From: a virus
Strand: one strand, 5' to 3'
Length of the DNA: 64,000 nt
IMG/VR virus record: IMGVR_UViG_3300008117_000088
Location: 32,031-96,030 of that record
Shown: positions 35,764 through 46,553 of the stretch, piece after piece
Position numbering within the stretch: position 1 is the stretch's first letter
Layout of the letters: each line of letters opens with the position of its first letter
Notes under the pieces: generated by a model
What the model was told of the DNA's origin: nothing
Database searches by the model: none
Seen by the model: the letters and a program-made list of their open reading frames with translations, nothing else
Program-made: the position numbers and the translations under genes

Positions 35764-36344
35764 TACAATACCTCCATCAACAATCTGCCGGTTGTTGCGT
35801 CGTAGCTATAGACGAACCTATTATAACTCCACATCCAGTTTACGTAATCGTCAGTTCTGGTCGAATACTTATCGGGCAACCGGATTGGATCATCACCGAT
35901 AATTGTGTCAATAGATGCCTTACCTGTCAGGCGATTCTGCTTTAAACCGTAAAAAATCTTATCAACCAAGTCTTCTACTGTAGGCGAGGCTGGGTCTATG
36001 TCAACAAAAGACTGCTGTGACGGGGTATCAATAATGTAAATAACACCAAACATATTTGGGTGGTATTGGCATTGATAGTAAAGGGTGTCTGGAGCGCTTT
36101 CTGGGACATCAAAGGTCAAAGTTCCTACTTGAGTTCCATTCCCAGAAACTCCTGAAGAATAGACCGTAGCTACGTTGTAGCTTCCGCCGGTTGTTTGAAT
36201 GTACATAGGATGCCCAGTAGCATTAATTTGAAAAACATACCGAGATCCTCTTTGTAGGGTTAGATTACTACCCATAAGACCTGAAATTACGTAATTGTTA
36301 CCTGCGTTAGTAACAACGTATGTTTGCGCTACAGCAGATGCCAT
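35763..36344 (-). CDS. cupredoxin-like tail-associated protein
   Basis: 193 residues. Residues about 35-110 form a cupredoxin-like sandwich: GSRYVFQINATGHPMYIQTT followed by TLYYQCQYHPNMFGVIYII. The His, Cys, His and Met are spaced as in blue-copper sites (H-P-M ... Y-Q-C-x-x-H-x-x-M), so copper binding is possible though not shown. The C-terminal 80 residues (LVDKIFYGLKQNRLTGKASI) resemble a fibre-attachment segment. Related phage proteins occur next to long fibres. Overlaps both neighbours by 1 nt. Confidence 0.72.
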   Translation of the reverse strand: MASAVAQTYVVTNAGNNYVISGLMGSNLTLQRGSRYVFQINATGHPMYIQTTGGSYNVATVYSSGVSGNGTQVGTLTFDVPESAPDTLYYQCQYHPNMFGVIYIIDTPSQQSFVDIDPASPTVEDLVDKIFYGLKQNRLTGKASIDTIIGDDPIRLPDKYSTRTDDYVNWMWSYNRFVYSYDATTGRLLMEVL

Positions 36345-36772
36345 TAGTCTATGTTCTCCTTAAGTTCAATAGTAAGTTGAACAGCATTAGCCAGACGAGA
36401 TACGGCGTATAATTTATCGCCTGTTTGTAAAGTAAATTCTGTAGCAATCTTGTTAAAGTCCTGGTCAGAAGGTCCTGAATCTCCAACTCTAGAGTCTCCA
36501 GAAACCAAAGGAAGCACTAAGGCTTTAACTTTAAGCACCCTAGTTCTAGCCACTACTAAAGGTGCGTTTGAACCGCGCTTAACATAAAGTCGTACTGGAA
36601 TAATACCTAAATCTACATTTACTGCAGTTACTGACATAACTCTAGTTTTTGAAGTTGCTGTAAAAATAGAAGAAGCCGTAGATATGTTTGTATCTGATAC
36701 TAAATGATTGATACTTAAGGAATCTCCAGCAGCAACAGTTTCTGCTCCTACGGGATAAGCGTAACCTGGCAT
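36344..36772 (-). CDS. small beta-rich fibre-associated protein
   Basis: 142 residues. Begins ALNHL-type beta sheet: YPVGAETVAAGDSLSINHLV, SKTRVMSVTAVNVDLGIIPV, RLYVKRGSNAPLVVARTRVL and ends NAVQLTIELKENID. Resembles the next gene (36781..37107) and 56945..57280, short beta sandwiches common in fibre clusters. Probably a virion decoration or fibre-linking protein. Confidence 0.6.
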   Translation of the reverse strand: MPGYAYPVGAETVAAGDSLSINHLVSDTNISTASSIFTATSKTRVMSVTAVNVDLGIIPVRLYVKRGSNAPLVVARTRVLKVKALVLPLVSGDSRVGDSGPSDQDFNKIATEFTLQTGDKLYAVSRLANAVQLTIELKENID

Positions 36773-36780
36773 TATGGCTC

Positions 36781-37107
36781 CTATCCTGCCTGTTCAATTC
36801 CTTGAACAAAATATGTGATTCCAGCTGGTCCCGCTATATAAATAGCATCGGTGTTATTTATGCCAAAGCGAAACGTTTCATAGCTATTGTACGCTGGAAG
36901 CGGTAATTTATGGGCTATCAATGCTCCACCAGTTTCACTACCAGTAGAAGTTTTAATTGTTACATAAATTTCAGCATCTAACGCATTTGTATTTGTAGCG
37001 ATAACTGAACAAAGATAATTTGCATCAGACGTCCAAATATTTGTTCCAGATCCAAAAGAAGTAGCTGATGTGGACTTGTGTATTGCTAAATTTTGAATAC
37101 CTGCCAC
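36781..37107 (-). CDS. small beta-rich fibre-associated protein
   Basis: 108 residues. NLAIHKSTSATSFGSGTNIW, NYLCSVIATNTNALDAEIYV, LIAHKLPLPAYNSYETFRFG and AIYIAGPAGITYFVQGIEQA. The same 110-residue pattern (cofactor-free beta sandwich with a 'P-AYxxxE' strand) is found in 56945..57280, so the genome carries a small family. Located directly downstream of the large collagen-like gene. Confidence 0.62.
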   Translation of the reverse strand: MAGIQNLAIHKSTSATSFGSGTNIWTSDANYLCSVIATNTNALDAEIYVTIKTSTGSETGGALIAHKLPLPAYNSYETFRFGINNTDAIYIAGPAGITYFVQGIEQAG

Positions 37108-37108
37108 G

Positions 37109-38616
<1,508 letters not shown>

Positions 38617-38617
<1 letters not shown>

Positions 38618-39678
38618 TAATCCGTAACCTCACGCTCAGTGAATACTTGGCCGCGAATGTATGTTTGCTCAAAATCTGGATCGCTAATAGATGTAGCTTG
38701 AAGGTCCCAAAACGCTCTTACCGGTAAGCGTTGTGTTTGGTCTTTTGTTAAAGATAAACGTAATTTCTTTGAAGACATATCTTCTACGGTAACAGTAAAG
38801 GTTGCCCACAACGAAGGTGAGTTTGGATACGTACGAATCTGTGCTTTAAATGTAAGGTCGTTAAAATTAACATCATTAGGAAAGTCAAAGATTCCGTACC
38901 AAGAGTCGCCTTGGTATAGAACCATATCGTAGGTTCCTACGTTTGATGGGAGAGGGTTCTTGCCCATAACATCTACAGGTAGGTATACGCGGTCCGGTCT
39001 ACGAGCATCATCCACTTCTTGTGGAACATATACAGGAACAAGCTTGTTAGTGATTCTGCTGGTACGACGTAGAGTTCCAACTTCAATACGCCATAGACCA
39101 ATATTAAGAGCGGCGCAAAGTTGCTTGTATTGATCTAAGCGCTGTTGAATAATATTTGATAGCTGATGGAAACGTTCAGAACGCGGAATGGTTACGCCAT
39201 CTGGGGCAAAGATATTAATATCAAATGATGCGTCAGTAGCAAGTACCCAAAGTGCCTCTACTGCTGAAAGAATGACTAGTGGGTATTCCTCAACCGCAGG
39301 TATTTTAGAAACGCTAATAGAACTTCCATATGCATCGCTTCTGTTATGAATGTGTTGAGTAACAGCTATATTTACAAAGTTCTCTAAGTCAGAATCTGTG
39401 AAATATCTGTAGTGAGTTCCCTCTACAGTGATTAAAGCGTTGTTGGCTGGGGCGGTAGTGAATATGACACGCCCATGGTCTTTTTCAAGACGATAGCCAG
39501 AAGGGGTGGGGATTGTTGCCCCGTTAACCTTTACTAAAAGGGTGTTAGGGTCTACGGGCTTTACATCCACGTAGAAAATCTTGTTAGACCCGTCTCCGCG
39601 GTCCTCCCAAGTAAACTGCTTGGGTAGATCTCCGAGTTCTGTACGAACCCTAGAAACAAGGTCAGAAATAGACGCCAC
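38617..39678 (-). CDS. head-tail connector or collar protein with BppU-like C-terminus
   Basis: 353 residues with a GTG start after AAGGAGCAGGT. The first 200 residues ([60 protein letters not shown]) resemble phage connector/adaptor proteins with a helical core. The last 120 residues ([20 protein letters not shown], ARWxxxLS-type strands) look like the BppU N-domain found in fibre-holding proteins. It is the first gene downstream of the capsid operon terminator and starts the fibre operon, so it may anchor collars or fibres at the neck. Tentative. Confidence 0.55.
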
Positions 39679-39709
39679 ACCTGCTCCTTATACCTAGACG
39701 CACGTTAAA

Positions 39710-39738
39710 CATATAATCCCATGCGCTTGTTATTTCAG
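39710..39738 (-). promoter_or_regulatory. candidate promoter for fibre operon
   Basis: Minus strand: CTGAAA, 17-nt spacer, TATATG, lying between the capsid-operon terminator (39754..39775) and the GTG of the connector gene at 39678. Each hexamer matches the sigma-70-type consensus at four of six positions. The position right after a terminator is the best support. Confidence 0.45.
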
Positions 39739-39753
39739 TCCTTATAAACGAAA

Positions 39754-39775
39754 CGACGGGCCCGAAGACCCGTCG
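39754..39775 (-). terminator. UUCG-tetraloop terminator after capsid operon
   Basis: Minus strand: CGACGGGTC, TTCG, GGCCCGTCG gives a 9-bp stem (one G-T pair) closed by a C(UUCG)G tetraloop, followed by TTTCGTTT. It ends transcripts reading through the capsid and 39793..40155 genes. Confidence 0.8.
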
Positions 39776-39792
39776 CTACGTAGAGACTAATC

Positions 39793-40155
39793 TCAGATGA
39801 CTCCTGCTAGATAACCTTTTTCATGTAGGTGTTCCGCAACAGCTTTGGTTACTTTGTACTTCTGACCCGCCTTAAACGAGTAGTAGTTTCCTGCACCAAG
39901 TGTCATAGATTCGATGTCTGTAATAACGCGAATCTCTACGGTCTCTCCTTCTTGATTGCCAACAATCTTAACCTCATCAACAACAATTGCTGGTTGGTTA
40001 GGCTTTGTAGCATCAAGGACTTCGGTCTCTAGTTTAATCTGAGCCTCAGCCGTAGCAAGGGACATTTCTTCTGAACGCTTTTGAATCTCATCAATGTGCT
40101 CTGCAACGAGAGCATCACGCTTACGACCTGTTACGTCGTTAGGGTTTCTGGCCAC
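39793..40155 (-). CDS. small capsid-associated protein
   Basis: 120 residues from the GTG at 40155, which has GGAGG seven bases upstream; a longer ATG frame to 40218 has no such site. Helical start (RDALVAEHIDEIQKRSEEMS) and a beta-rich end with ESMTLGAGNYYSFKAGQKYK and VTKAVAEHLHEKGYL. Located between major capsid and terminator; may be a decoration or head-completion protein. The GAGNYYSFKAGQKYKVTK strand pattern suggests an SH3-like barrel. Confidence 0.6.
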   Translation of the reverse strand: MARNPNDVTGRKRDALVAEHIDEIQKRSEEMSLATAEAQIKLETEVLDATKPNQPAIVVDEVKIVGNQEGETVEIRVITDIESMTLGAGNYYSFKAGQKYKVTKAVAEHLHEKGYLAGVI

Positions 40156-40231
40156 TTTGTATCCTCCGATATATTGACTGTGAAAGTTTGTGTTGGGGGC
40201 GAGCGGACCCGCCCCCAACTTTACTGCTTAA

Positions 40232-41299
40232 TTAGTTGGTTTCTGCAATCACAACAGCCTGGTCAGTGATTAGACCTAGACCGAAGATTGAGTACCAAGC
40301 AAGTGCATGCTCACGACCGAAGTCTAGAATACCGCCATCGCGGAGTTCGACTGGAAGAGAGATTGCGTGACCGAATGCGTTATCTCCAATGAAGATAGCT
40401 GCATAACGATCCTTGTTACCGTTACCCTGCTTTGTAGTTGGGGTTACGTATCCGCCACCAGGTGTGATGGTTGGAGTTACTGCTGAATCAGCTGAGTAAC
40501 CTGAACCTGCACCGTTTGGCACCTTGAGAACCTGAGTGGTCTCAATGAAAACTGTGTCATACAAACGGCCGATTTCGCCGAGCATGAAGTTTCCTGGAGC
40601 TGCGTACTTCGTGACTTCAATAAATTCTGGCATGTCACGGAGCTTACGGCTCTGGTGTGGGTGAACGAATGCCACGTAGGTTTCACCCAACCGTGGAATG
40701 TTCTTGGTTGCAAGGGTCTCTACTGCATCCTTCACGGTACGTGGAGTGAAGTAGTAGGTACCTGTCATAGCTGCACGGTTAGCAGCGGTTGTACCGTCTG
40801 CATACCAGTTGTTAACAGCTGTTAGAGCGCTGCGGTCTTCACCATAGATGGTTGAGGTTGCAGCGTAGAGTGTGTCGCGTGATAGTTGATCTAGATAGAT
40901 CGCCATGTTACGACCAAGCAGACGTGAGGCAGATGCCATTACGTCATCAAATGAAGCGTTGAGTAGCAACTCAGAAACAGCAAGAGCATAACCATGCTCA
41001 GTTACTGTGATTGAGAATTGCTGTGCGGTCAACGCGTTGGTTTGCATACGCACACCTTCGACAAGTGCTGATGCAAAGCCGAGGTTGTTGTAACGCATGA
41101 AGTTAATTTGTAGACCAGGTGCAACACCAAGTTCAGTCTTCTTGACTGCAAATTGCTCGAAGCGAAGGATTGGCAGAGCCTGGAAAAGGATTTCCTTTGA
41201 CCAGATCTGTTGAATCGCCTGAGTTAGCTGGGTGTTGGTACCTGAGTAAGCTGTGGGTGCCGCAGCGAGATTGCCGGTACCCGTGATTCCAGATGCCAT
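40232..41299 (-). CDS. major capsid protein (N4-gp56 family-like)
   Basis: 355 residues. The pattern (TQAIQQIWSKEILFQALPIL, RFEQFAVKKTELGVAPGLQI, then ISLPVELRDGGILDFGREHA, LAWYSIFGLGLITDQAVVIA) matches the N4gp56 branch of HK97-fold capsid proteins. It lies after the scaffold gene and before the head terminator, and it has a well-placed AAGGAG. It forms the icosahedral shell. Family call is from recognisable motifs. Confidence 0.88.
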   Translation of the reverse strand: MASGITGTGNLAAAPTAYSGTNTQLTQAIQQIWSKEILFQALPILRFEQFAVKKTELGVAPGLQINFMRYNNLGFASALVEGVRMQTNALTAQQFSITVTEHGYALAVSELLLNASFDDVMASASRLLGRNMAIYLDQLSRDTLYAATSTIYGEDRSALTAVNNWYADGTTAANRAAMTGTYYFTPRTVKDAVETLATKNIPRLGETYVAFVHPHQSRKLRDMPEFIEVTKYAAPGNFMLGEIGRLYDTVFIETTQVLKVPNGAGSGYSADSAVTPTITPGGGYVTPTTKQGNGNKDRYAAIFIGDNAFGHAISLPVELRDGGILDFGREHALAWYSIFGLGLITDQAVVIAETN

Positions 41300-41339
41300 T
41301 TAGCTATAGCTCCTTAGTTTGGATTTGGGATTGGGTTCT

Positions 41340-42128
41340 TTATCCGAACAGACCCGTTTGTACCCCACGAGCTTGAGGACTCATGAGTTTGTCTCTGTAC
41401 TGTGCGTATTCTTGAACTGACATGGCTGCAATTTCTTGAGCCGTAAAGTTACGTTGCGACGTATTGTTTTCCAATGGTCCGGCTGGAGGCAAGGTTGCCC
41501 TTGTCCCCGTCATATCTCGACGTGTGGCCTGCATTGCTGCCTGCGCTGATTCGAGAATTCTTGATGAGCGTTCTTTCAAGCCTTCGATACTTGCATCAAT
41601 CTCTTCGCGGGTATTACCTGCGATTAGATCCATAAGTTCTGGCATGATATTTTCACGCTCTTGATCTACACGTTGTGCACGGTAGTTCTGGAGGTCAGTA
41701 AATAACCTCTCCTGCTCCAGTAGAGCGAAGGCTCGTTCGCGTTCCTGACGCTCACGCTCCAACTGCTCTTGCCACTCGTTTTCTTTAACTTTAAGAAGTT
41801 CACGAACCTCAAGTTCTGACTCACGTTCTTCTTTAGCCTTAGCTTCAGCAGCGGCTTGTAGTTCCGCCTGCTCTTGTGCTAAACGAGTAGCCTGCTCTTC
41901 TTTTTCACGACGAAGAGAAGCAACTTCATCTTTTAATTGTTCGATCTGTGGATAAAGTTTATCTTTTTCCTGTGAACGAACTTTTGCTAGATCTTCTTCA
42001 GTATAAAACTTTGAGTTAACTGAAGATGTTGTAACAGTAGGCGCGTCAACGCCCGACACATTTACAACTGGAACAGTTCCTGCTTCGGCTGCGAAAGCCT
42101 CTGCAGCATTTTCTGCGACTTCTGACAT
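41340..42128 (-). CDS. capsid scaffold protein
   Basis: 262 residues. Residues about 40-190 form a long charged coiled coil (KLYPQIEQLKDEVASLRREK, RESELEVRELLKVKENEWQE) and the ends are disordered; the C-terminus AQEIAAMSVQEYAQYRDKLM resembles the capsid-binding tail of scaffold proteins. Location directly upstream of the major capsid gene is the standard scaffold position. No protease domain is seen, so a fused maturation protease is unlikely. Confidence 0.82.
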   Translation of the reverse strand: MSEVAENAAEAFAAEAGTVPVVNVSGVDAPTVTTSSVNSKFYTEEDLAKVRSQEKDKLYPQIEQLKDEVASLRREKEEQATRLAQEQAELQAAAEAKAKEERESELEVRELLKVKENEWQEQLERERQERERAFALLEQERLFTDLQNYRAQRVDQERENIMPELMDLIAGNTREEIDASIEGLKERSSRILESAQAAMQATRRDMTGTRATLPPAGPLENNTSQRNFTAQEIAAMSVQEYAQYRDKLMSPQARGVQTGLFG

Positions 42129-42240
42129 GCTTGATTCCTTTACATCCTAGGGGTCGTTATCCGATATGAGAGCACGTATGACCTAACGTTTTGCAGTATT
42201 AATTTTTCTATTAAGTGCGAAAATAATCAGCCTAAACTGG
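42129..42240. other. 112-bp gap between portal and scaffold genes
   Basis: No frame of note. Minus-strand TTAAT and ATTAA (inverted repeat around an A-rich loop) and several T/A-rich six-mers are present, but no convincing -35/-10 pair; the scaffold Shine-Dalgarno AAAGGAAT is at its left end. It may hold a capsid promoter that I cannot pin down. Confidence 0.3.
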
Positions 42241-43956
42241 TTATTTTTCGTACTCTTCTGGTACACGCCTCTGTGGGAGTTGTGTGCCATAAGCTTCGGT
42301 TACTAGGCGGTTTCTTAGGTTCGCCTCTGCGTTCATGGTCATCTGAGAGGCTTCATCTAAGTAAGGGGTAGCCGTATTTGGCTGACCTCCCATTGGGACG
42401 CCATTCTCTGGACTCATGATTGGTTGACCTGCCTGGCCGTCTGGACCTGGCATCATTCCTGTAAGACTCATAATTTCTTGTGCGATGGAGTTCTTAACCA
42501 TCTGTAGGGCGCCATCTGCCTTAGCATCATCAATAAGTTCTTGTCTGATTTCTTGAATCTTCTCTGCTGGGAACTCTTCTCCAAGAGCACGTAAAGCGCC
42601 TTCTTTAGACTCAAGTCCTAATGACATCTTGGTTTGAATTTCGTTAAGAGCAATCAACTTATCTAGTGGCAAAGGCTGAGGGAAATGAACAATAGATCTG
42701 TAGGTAATATCGTCATTTGGATCTAATTGAGGCAACTGACCCGGCTTTAGTGGGGTGCTAGTTGTAGGGTTCCAGGTAAAGGTTTCAGGCTCTTTAATTG
42801 CTAGGTTTAGAAGAATAAGTTCATTTACTCGCTCAAGACCATTTGCGTATTGAATAATCTTTTGATGATAGCGGTTCATCAAAGGCTGGAATTGAATAGA
42901 AAGAGCAACACCAGAGGTGTTTGAAATAGGTTGAGCTTGACCAAGTGCCGTTTCTGGCACACCAATCATTTCGTGCATTGACTTCTTGAGCATTGCCATG
43001 TATTCCATGGCACCCTTTAGTCCTTGCGCCCCACCTTCCAAATTTTCAACACGGGCATCTTTAGGTAGTCCGCCCCAGACTTTATTTGCACCTTTTTCGA
43101 GCTGCGAAGCTTTTGCTCCAATGATAACTGTAACCGGCGCAGCGTGATAATTGATAATGTCAGCCACATCAGTAGCAGTTTCGTTATAAGTCCTGTTAAT
43201 GCTAATAATGTCGTTGCAATCAGATAGACCCCAAGGAGAGCCACTGATGCGAACGTTCGGAATATGTACAACAGGAATAGTGCCAAGCGGATTAGGACGA
43301 GAATCAATAAGTTCATCGTTAATGTACTCTTCAATAACATCGTCCGTAAGAATTTCTGTATATGTAAATACTTGACGAGTTCCTTCCAAAGACGTTCCCC
43401 AGAAGCGGTACTTAAGCTTAAAACGAATAAGGCGTTCACGGTCATGAGGATGAAACTCTGGGAAGCAGAAAGATGAGTTAAGGGGAAGGATACGAACGCG
43501 GCCGGGATGGACCCTACCAGCAGGATCTTTATATTCTTCTTCATAGGCGACCTTGATGAAGCAGTCACCAGAGACCGTACCTTGCTGACCAATTTCCCAA
43601 AGGACTGTTGCTTTATTGTTGTCAACCTCCCATACCCTCTCAAGAAGGTCTGGGACAATTGCCTCAGTTTCCTTCGGGGAGCGGAATTGGACTCCTTTAC
43701 CGAAAGTAAAGTTGATAATAAAATCTGAAAACGCACGATAGTAGTTTAACGCTATCTGAGATTCGCCGGTCTGTCGGCGATAAGAATAGTGATGACCTAG
43801 GTACATTGCCCAGTTCATCGAATAGCGATTTAGTCGCGGACCATGTACTTCAAATTCTTCATCTGCTAGTTCTACTAAACCTAGCGGAGAAATGGAGATA
43901 GTAAGATCGCTAGACGCCGCCCTATAACTGGGTGGTGAAAAGTCAATCGAACTCAC
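42241..43956 (-). CDS. portal protein
   Basis: 571 residues. Contains YRAFSDFIINFTFGKGVQFR, IGQQGTVSGDCFIKVAYEEE, LGTIPVVHIPNVRISGSPWG, SDCNDIISINRTYNETATDV, EMIGVPETALGQAQPIS and NTSGVALSIQFQPLMNRYHQ, the signature stretches of the phage portal (SPP1 gp6-like) family. It forms the dodecameric DNA channel and bears terminase, neck and scaffold contacts. Position between terminase and scaffold genes is standard. The C-terminus (NPTPYLDEASQMTMNAEANL) is disordered. Confidence 0.92.
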   Translation of the reverse strand: MSSIDFSPPSYRAASSDLTISISPLGLVELADEEFEVHGPRLNRYSMNWAMYLGHHYSYRRQTGESQIALNYYRAFSDFIINFTFGKGVQFRSPKETEAIVPDLLERVWEVDNNKATVLWEIGQQGTVSGDCFIKVAYEEEYKDPAGRVHPGRVRILPLNSSFCFPEFHPHDRERLIRFKLKYRFWGTSLEGTRQVFTYTEILTDDVIEEYINDELIDSRPNPLGTIPVVHIPNVRISGSPWGLSDCNDIISINRTYNETATDVADIINYHAAPVTVIIGAKASQLEKGANKVWGGLPKDARVENLEGGAQGLKGAMEYMAMLKKSMHEMIGVPETALGQAQPISNTSGVALSIQFQPLMNRYHQKIIQYANGLERVNELILLNLAIKEPETFTWNPTTSTPLKPGQLPQLDPNDDITYRSIVHFPQPLPLDKLIALNEIQTKMSLGLESKEGALRALGEEFPAEKIQEIRQELIDDAKADGALQMVKNSIAQEIMSLTGMMPGPDGQAGQPIMSPENGVPMGGQPNTATPYLDEASQMTMNAEANLRNRLVTEAYGTQLPQRRVPEEYEK

Positions 43957-43996
43957 TTAGCACTCCTAAACTGATAGGGCGCAATCGTAGCAAAAA

Positions 43997-44308
43997 CTAC
44001 TTTTTGACGCCTTCGCCTTTGATAAGACCGCGACCAACTGGCTTGGTCACTTTCTTCATAACCTTCTTTTTTTCTTTATCTTTCTTTTCCTCCACGTAGT
44101 CTCTCATCCTAGGATCTATGTCCTTCTTTGAGTTGACGTACTTTCCGCCCTTCATTGAGTACTGAGAATGTACCCAGTGAGCAGATGCTGGAGAGGGATA
44201 TTTTGGAAACTTACTTTTAGCCTGAGTAACAATCAAATTATAAAGACGAGGATTAGCAGGAATCTGCTTAGGACCCTGTTGAACTGATTTACCTGAAATT
44301 AGCGCCAT
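43997..44308 (-). CDS. hypothetical protein between portal and terminase
   Basis: 103 residues, strongly basic (KDKEKKKVMKKVTKPVGRGL). The middle, NLIVTQAKSKFPKYPSPASA and HWVHSQYSMKGGKYVNSKKD, looks folded and contains conserved aromatic residues. Could bind DNA or the portal. Function not recognised. Confidence 0.62.
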   Translation of the reverse strand: MALISGKSVQQGPKQIPANPRLYNLIVTQAKSKFPKYPSPASAHWVHSQYSMKGGKYVNSKKDIDPRMRDYVEEKKDKEKKKVMKKVTKPVGRGLIKGEGVKK

Positions 44309-44327
44309 AGCTATCCCTTAATAAGTT

Positions 44328-44380
44328 GTCCTGCCCCGGGTTAATGCTAAGCAAATAACCTATTTAATACGAGGCAGGAC
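44328..44380. repeat. 8-bp inverted repeat around AT-rich loop
   Basis: GTCCTGCC (44328-44335) and GGCAGGAC (44373-44380) flank a 37-nt AT-rich loop, in the gap between the two unknown genes. No T-run follows. It may be an operator or RNA element. Confidence 0.4.
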
Positions 44381-44391
44381 TCCTTAAATTG

Positions 44392-44790
44392 TTAGTCGTT
44401 TACTACCGCAGGATTTTGTTTTTCCTGATGTCCGCCATCACGGAAAACACGCTCGAAGTCGTTCTTGCCATGGTCAGCAAAAGCACCTGTAGAGAATTCT
44501 CCAAGATGATCTGGTGCTGAAACCCATGCAGCTGAACCTACGTGAGCACGCTCACGCATTGTCTCTTCTGCGGTCTTTGTGTGAACTGGGGCATTGCGGT
44601 TAGGGCGACCTGCTGCAGGCTTATATCCCTGCTCTGCTCCCGTAGCAAATTGTGCTGGAACATCTGTGTCAGTTGCGACACCTTCTTCGAAACGAAGTGG
44701 TCCGCGTTGACCTGGTAGTGCGCCCGCCATTTTACGGTCGTAGACGTTGCCAGGACGTTCTGGGAACTTAGGTGATGGTGCGATTGTCAT
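44392..44790 (-). CDS. hypothetical protein between portal and terminase
   Basis: 132 residues, Pro/Gly/Arg-rich and probably extended: PERPGNVYDRKMAGALPGQR, FATGAEQGYKPAAGRPNRNA, then HVGSAAWVSAPDHLGEFSTG. No domain recognised. Encoded just after the large terminase, so it may be a head-completion or DNA-end protein. The AAGGAG before its start is clear. Confidence 0.6.
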   Translation of the reverse strand: MTIAPSPKFPERPGNVYDRKMAGALPGQRGPLRFEEGVATDTDVPAQFATGAEQGYKPAAGRPNRNAPVHTKTAEETMRERAHVGSAAWVSAPDHLGEFSTGAFADHGKNDFERVFRDGGHQEKQNPAVVND

Positions 44791-44870
44791 ATATGACTCC
44801 TTATTGAAGGTTGAGGGCCTCAGGTAAAAGTATCCATCAGTACCAGAGAAATCTCATAGTAAAGTCGGGA

Positions 44871-46451
44871 CTATCTGCCATAAAATGGGGATGAGGACAT
44901 TTCTACTTGGGGCATGGTTAAATCCATAGTTAAGGCACAGGCAATGGCTAGGCTATCTGCATAATCATCATGGGCATGGGCTTCTTCTGGGGCATGTGCC
45001 AAAAAGTTAGGACCTTGAAACTTTGTCTCTAAGTCCGTCATTTGTTGGTAAAAACGCTTCCAAGATCTAAGACGTCTTGTCTTAGCGTGGGCTGGCCAAC
45101 CAACCATTCGCCTATCAATTAACGCCTTTAAGTGTTTCCAACGTTTAGATTGTTCTTGCTGGCTACTGCCAACTGAATGAACTTCTGCTCTTGGTAATAG
45201 TAGTTTTAAACGTTGAGCAACAGCATCTCCGACACCATTTGCGTCAACTCCAACTGCTAGTACATCGTAGTTAGATAAAAAGTTAACTATTTGAAAATAC
45301 TGGTCTTCCCAATCGTCTCCTTGGATTTCTAACCAGTTTAAGACTCTGTGGTCGAAGTATCCGAATTCGTCCGGCCTGTCCCAGTCGACCCATACCACCG
45401 TGACGACCGTTGAGTCCATCTTCCGTGCCGGGTCAACTCCCACCACCACAGGCGTTCTGTGCCAAGCTTTAACAACTTCTTGCGAAGTGTCTCCCAATTC
45501 ATCCATGACTTGGGATGTGACGAACATACCTCTCTCCAACAACCACTTACAGTTGTAAGACATTTGAAATTCATCTGAGTCTTCGCCAATCCTAAGCATT
45601 TCACGTTTAATGAATTTGCCGTAATTAAGGTTTACTTTAGAGACTTCTTTCCAGTCCCACTCAAAATGGTTTTGTTTTGCTCCGCGACTAGTCTGACGTC
45701 TCTTGTTCAATTGTATGCTTTTATAAAAGTTATTTTTGCTTGTAGTAGGGGTGCCGGTCTTAACCATTGTTCCTGAGTAGTATGCCAACATAGGGGAAAT
45801 AGATTTTGAAACCACAAAGTCATCAGCCTCTTGGCACTCATCAATAACTACAAGGTGGAAAGACTTAGACTCAATCTTTGCCCTAGGGTTTGCAGTCATC
45901 ATGGTTAGACTTGACCCAGAGTTCTTTAAGCGTATTTGTCGTGTTACACCTGGAACTTTACCAAGGCTGTCATCAATTTCTGGATCACCAAGAATCTCTA
46001 TTGCACGCTCACTAGTAAGACGATTTACTGATCTACCAAATAGAGTTTCAACCTGACCTTCAACTGGAGCAAACATTCCTATCCAAATTCCATCTTTAAA
46101 CTTACCAAGAAGATCTGGGTACATACGCGCTAGTCGAGGTAGTAAAACCATTAATGTCACTACAGTATTTGCAATTGTTTCTGATTTACCTGATTGACGA
46201 GCTGCAAGCGCTGTTACTTCTTCGCCATCATTAATAAGTACGGACTCAATAATTCTTCGAGCCAAAGGTTTTTGATATGGGTGCAGGTCATGTCCGACTA
46301 ATGCCTCCATAAAGGTCATAGTCTTTTCGATAAGCTTGTCTACAAAGGCTCTCGATAACTCATCTAAACCGTCATCTTCTTCTGGCGGTAGATCGTCTTC
46401 TTCTTCCTCGACAAGGATCTCGTCTTCTTCTACAAATTCAATATCACTCAT
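44871..46451 (-). CDS. terminase large subunit
   Basis: 526 residues. Walker A AARQSGKS (83-90), Walker B FHLVVIDECQEAD (about 190), the coupling motif VKTGTPTT, and the RNase H-like nuclease acidic residues in GVDPARKMDSTVVTV, AVGVDANGVGDAVAQRL and HDDYADSLAIACAL. The acidic N-terminus (EEDEILVEEEEDDLPPEEDD) is unusual and may bind the small subunit or the portal. It packages DNA into the prohead. No small terminase was recognised; candidates are the short genes just upstream (46554..47537). Confidence 0.95.
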   Translation of the reverse strand: MSDIEFVEEDEILVEEEEDDLPPEEDDGLDELSRAFVDKLIEKTMTFMEALVGHDLHPYQKPLARRIIESVLINDGEEVTALAARQSGKSETIANTVVTLMVLLPRLARMYPDLLGKFKDGIWIGMFAPVEGQVETLFGRSVNRLTSERAIEILGDPEIDDSLGKVPGVTRQIRLKNSGSSLTMMTANPRAKIESKSFHLVVIDECQEADDFVVSKSISPMLAYYSGTMVKTGTPTTSKNNFYKSIQLNKRRQTSRGAKQNHFEWDWKEVSKVNLNYGKFIKREMLRIGEDSDEFQMSYNCKWLLERGMFVTSQVMDELGDTSQEVVKAWHRTPVVVGVDPARKMDSTVVTVVWVDWDRPDEFGYFDHRVLNWLEIQGDDWEDQYFQIVNFLSNYDVLAVGVDANGVGDAVAQRLKLLLPRAEVHSVGSSQQEQSKRWKHLKALIDRRMVGWPAHAKTRRLRSWKRFYQQMTDLETKFQGPNFLAHAPEEAHAHDDYADSLAIACALTMDLTMPQVEMSSSPFYGR

Positions 46452-46479
46452 ACTTACCTAAGTCTAGAATAAAACACAA

Positions 46480-46502
46480 AGCCTTGGCTTTTAACCAAGG
46501 CT
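46480..46502 (-). terminator. rho-independent terminator upstream of terminase
   Basis: Minus strand AGCCTTGG/CCAAGGCT stem (8 bp, loop TTAAAAG) followed by TTGTGTTTTATT. It separates the 46554-48567 small-gene string from terL. Confidence 0.78.
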
Positions 46503-46553
46503 GAGTGCTGCCACACGGGGAGAAGGAAGTGAGGTAGGTAAATTATAGAGCAA

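Noticed and set aside
43017-43736. 239-residue minus-strand frame within the portal gene
   Set aside because: It lies out of frame in the well-supported portal gene and has a Leu-rich, unnatural composition.
44791-44870. Promoter before the 132-residue gene (ATGAGA / GATACT)
   Set aside because: The hexamers match only four of six bases each and there is no other support.
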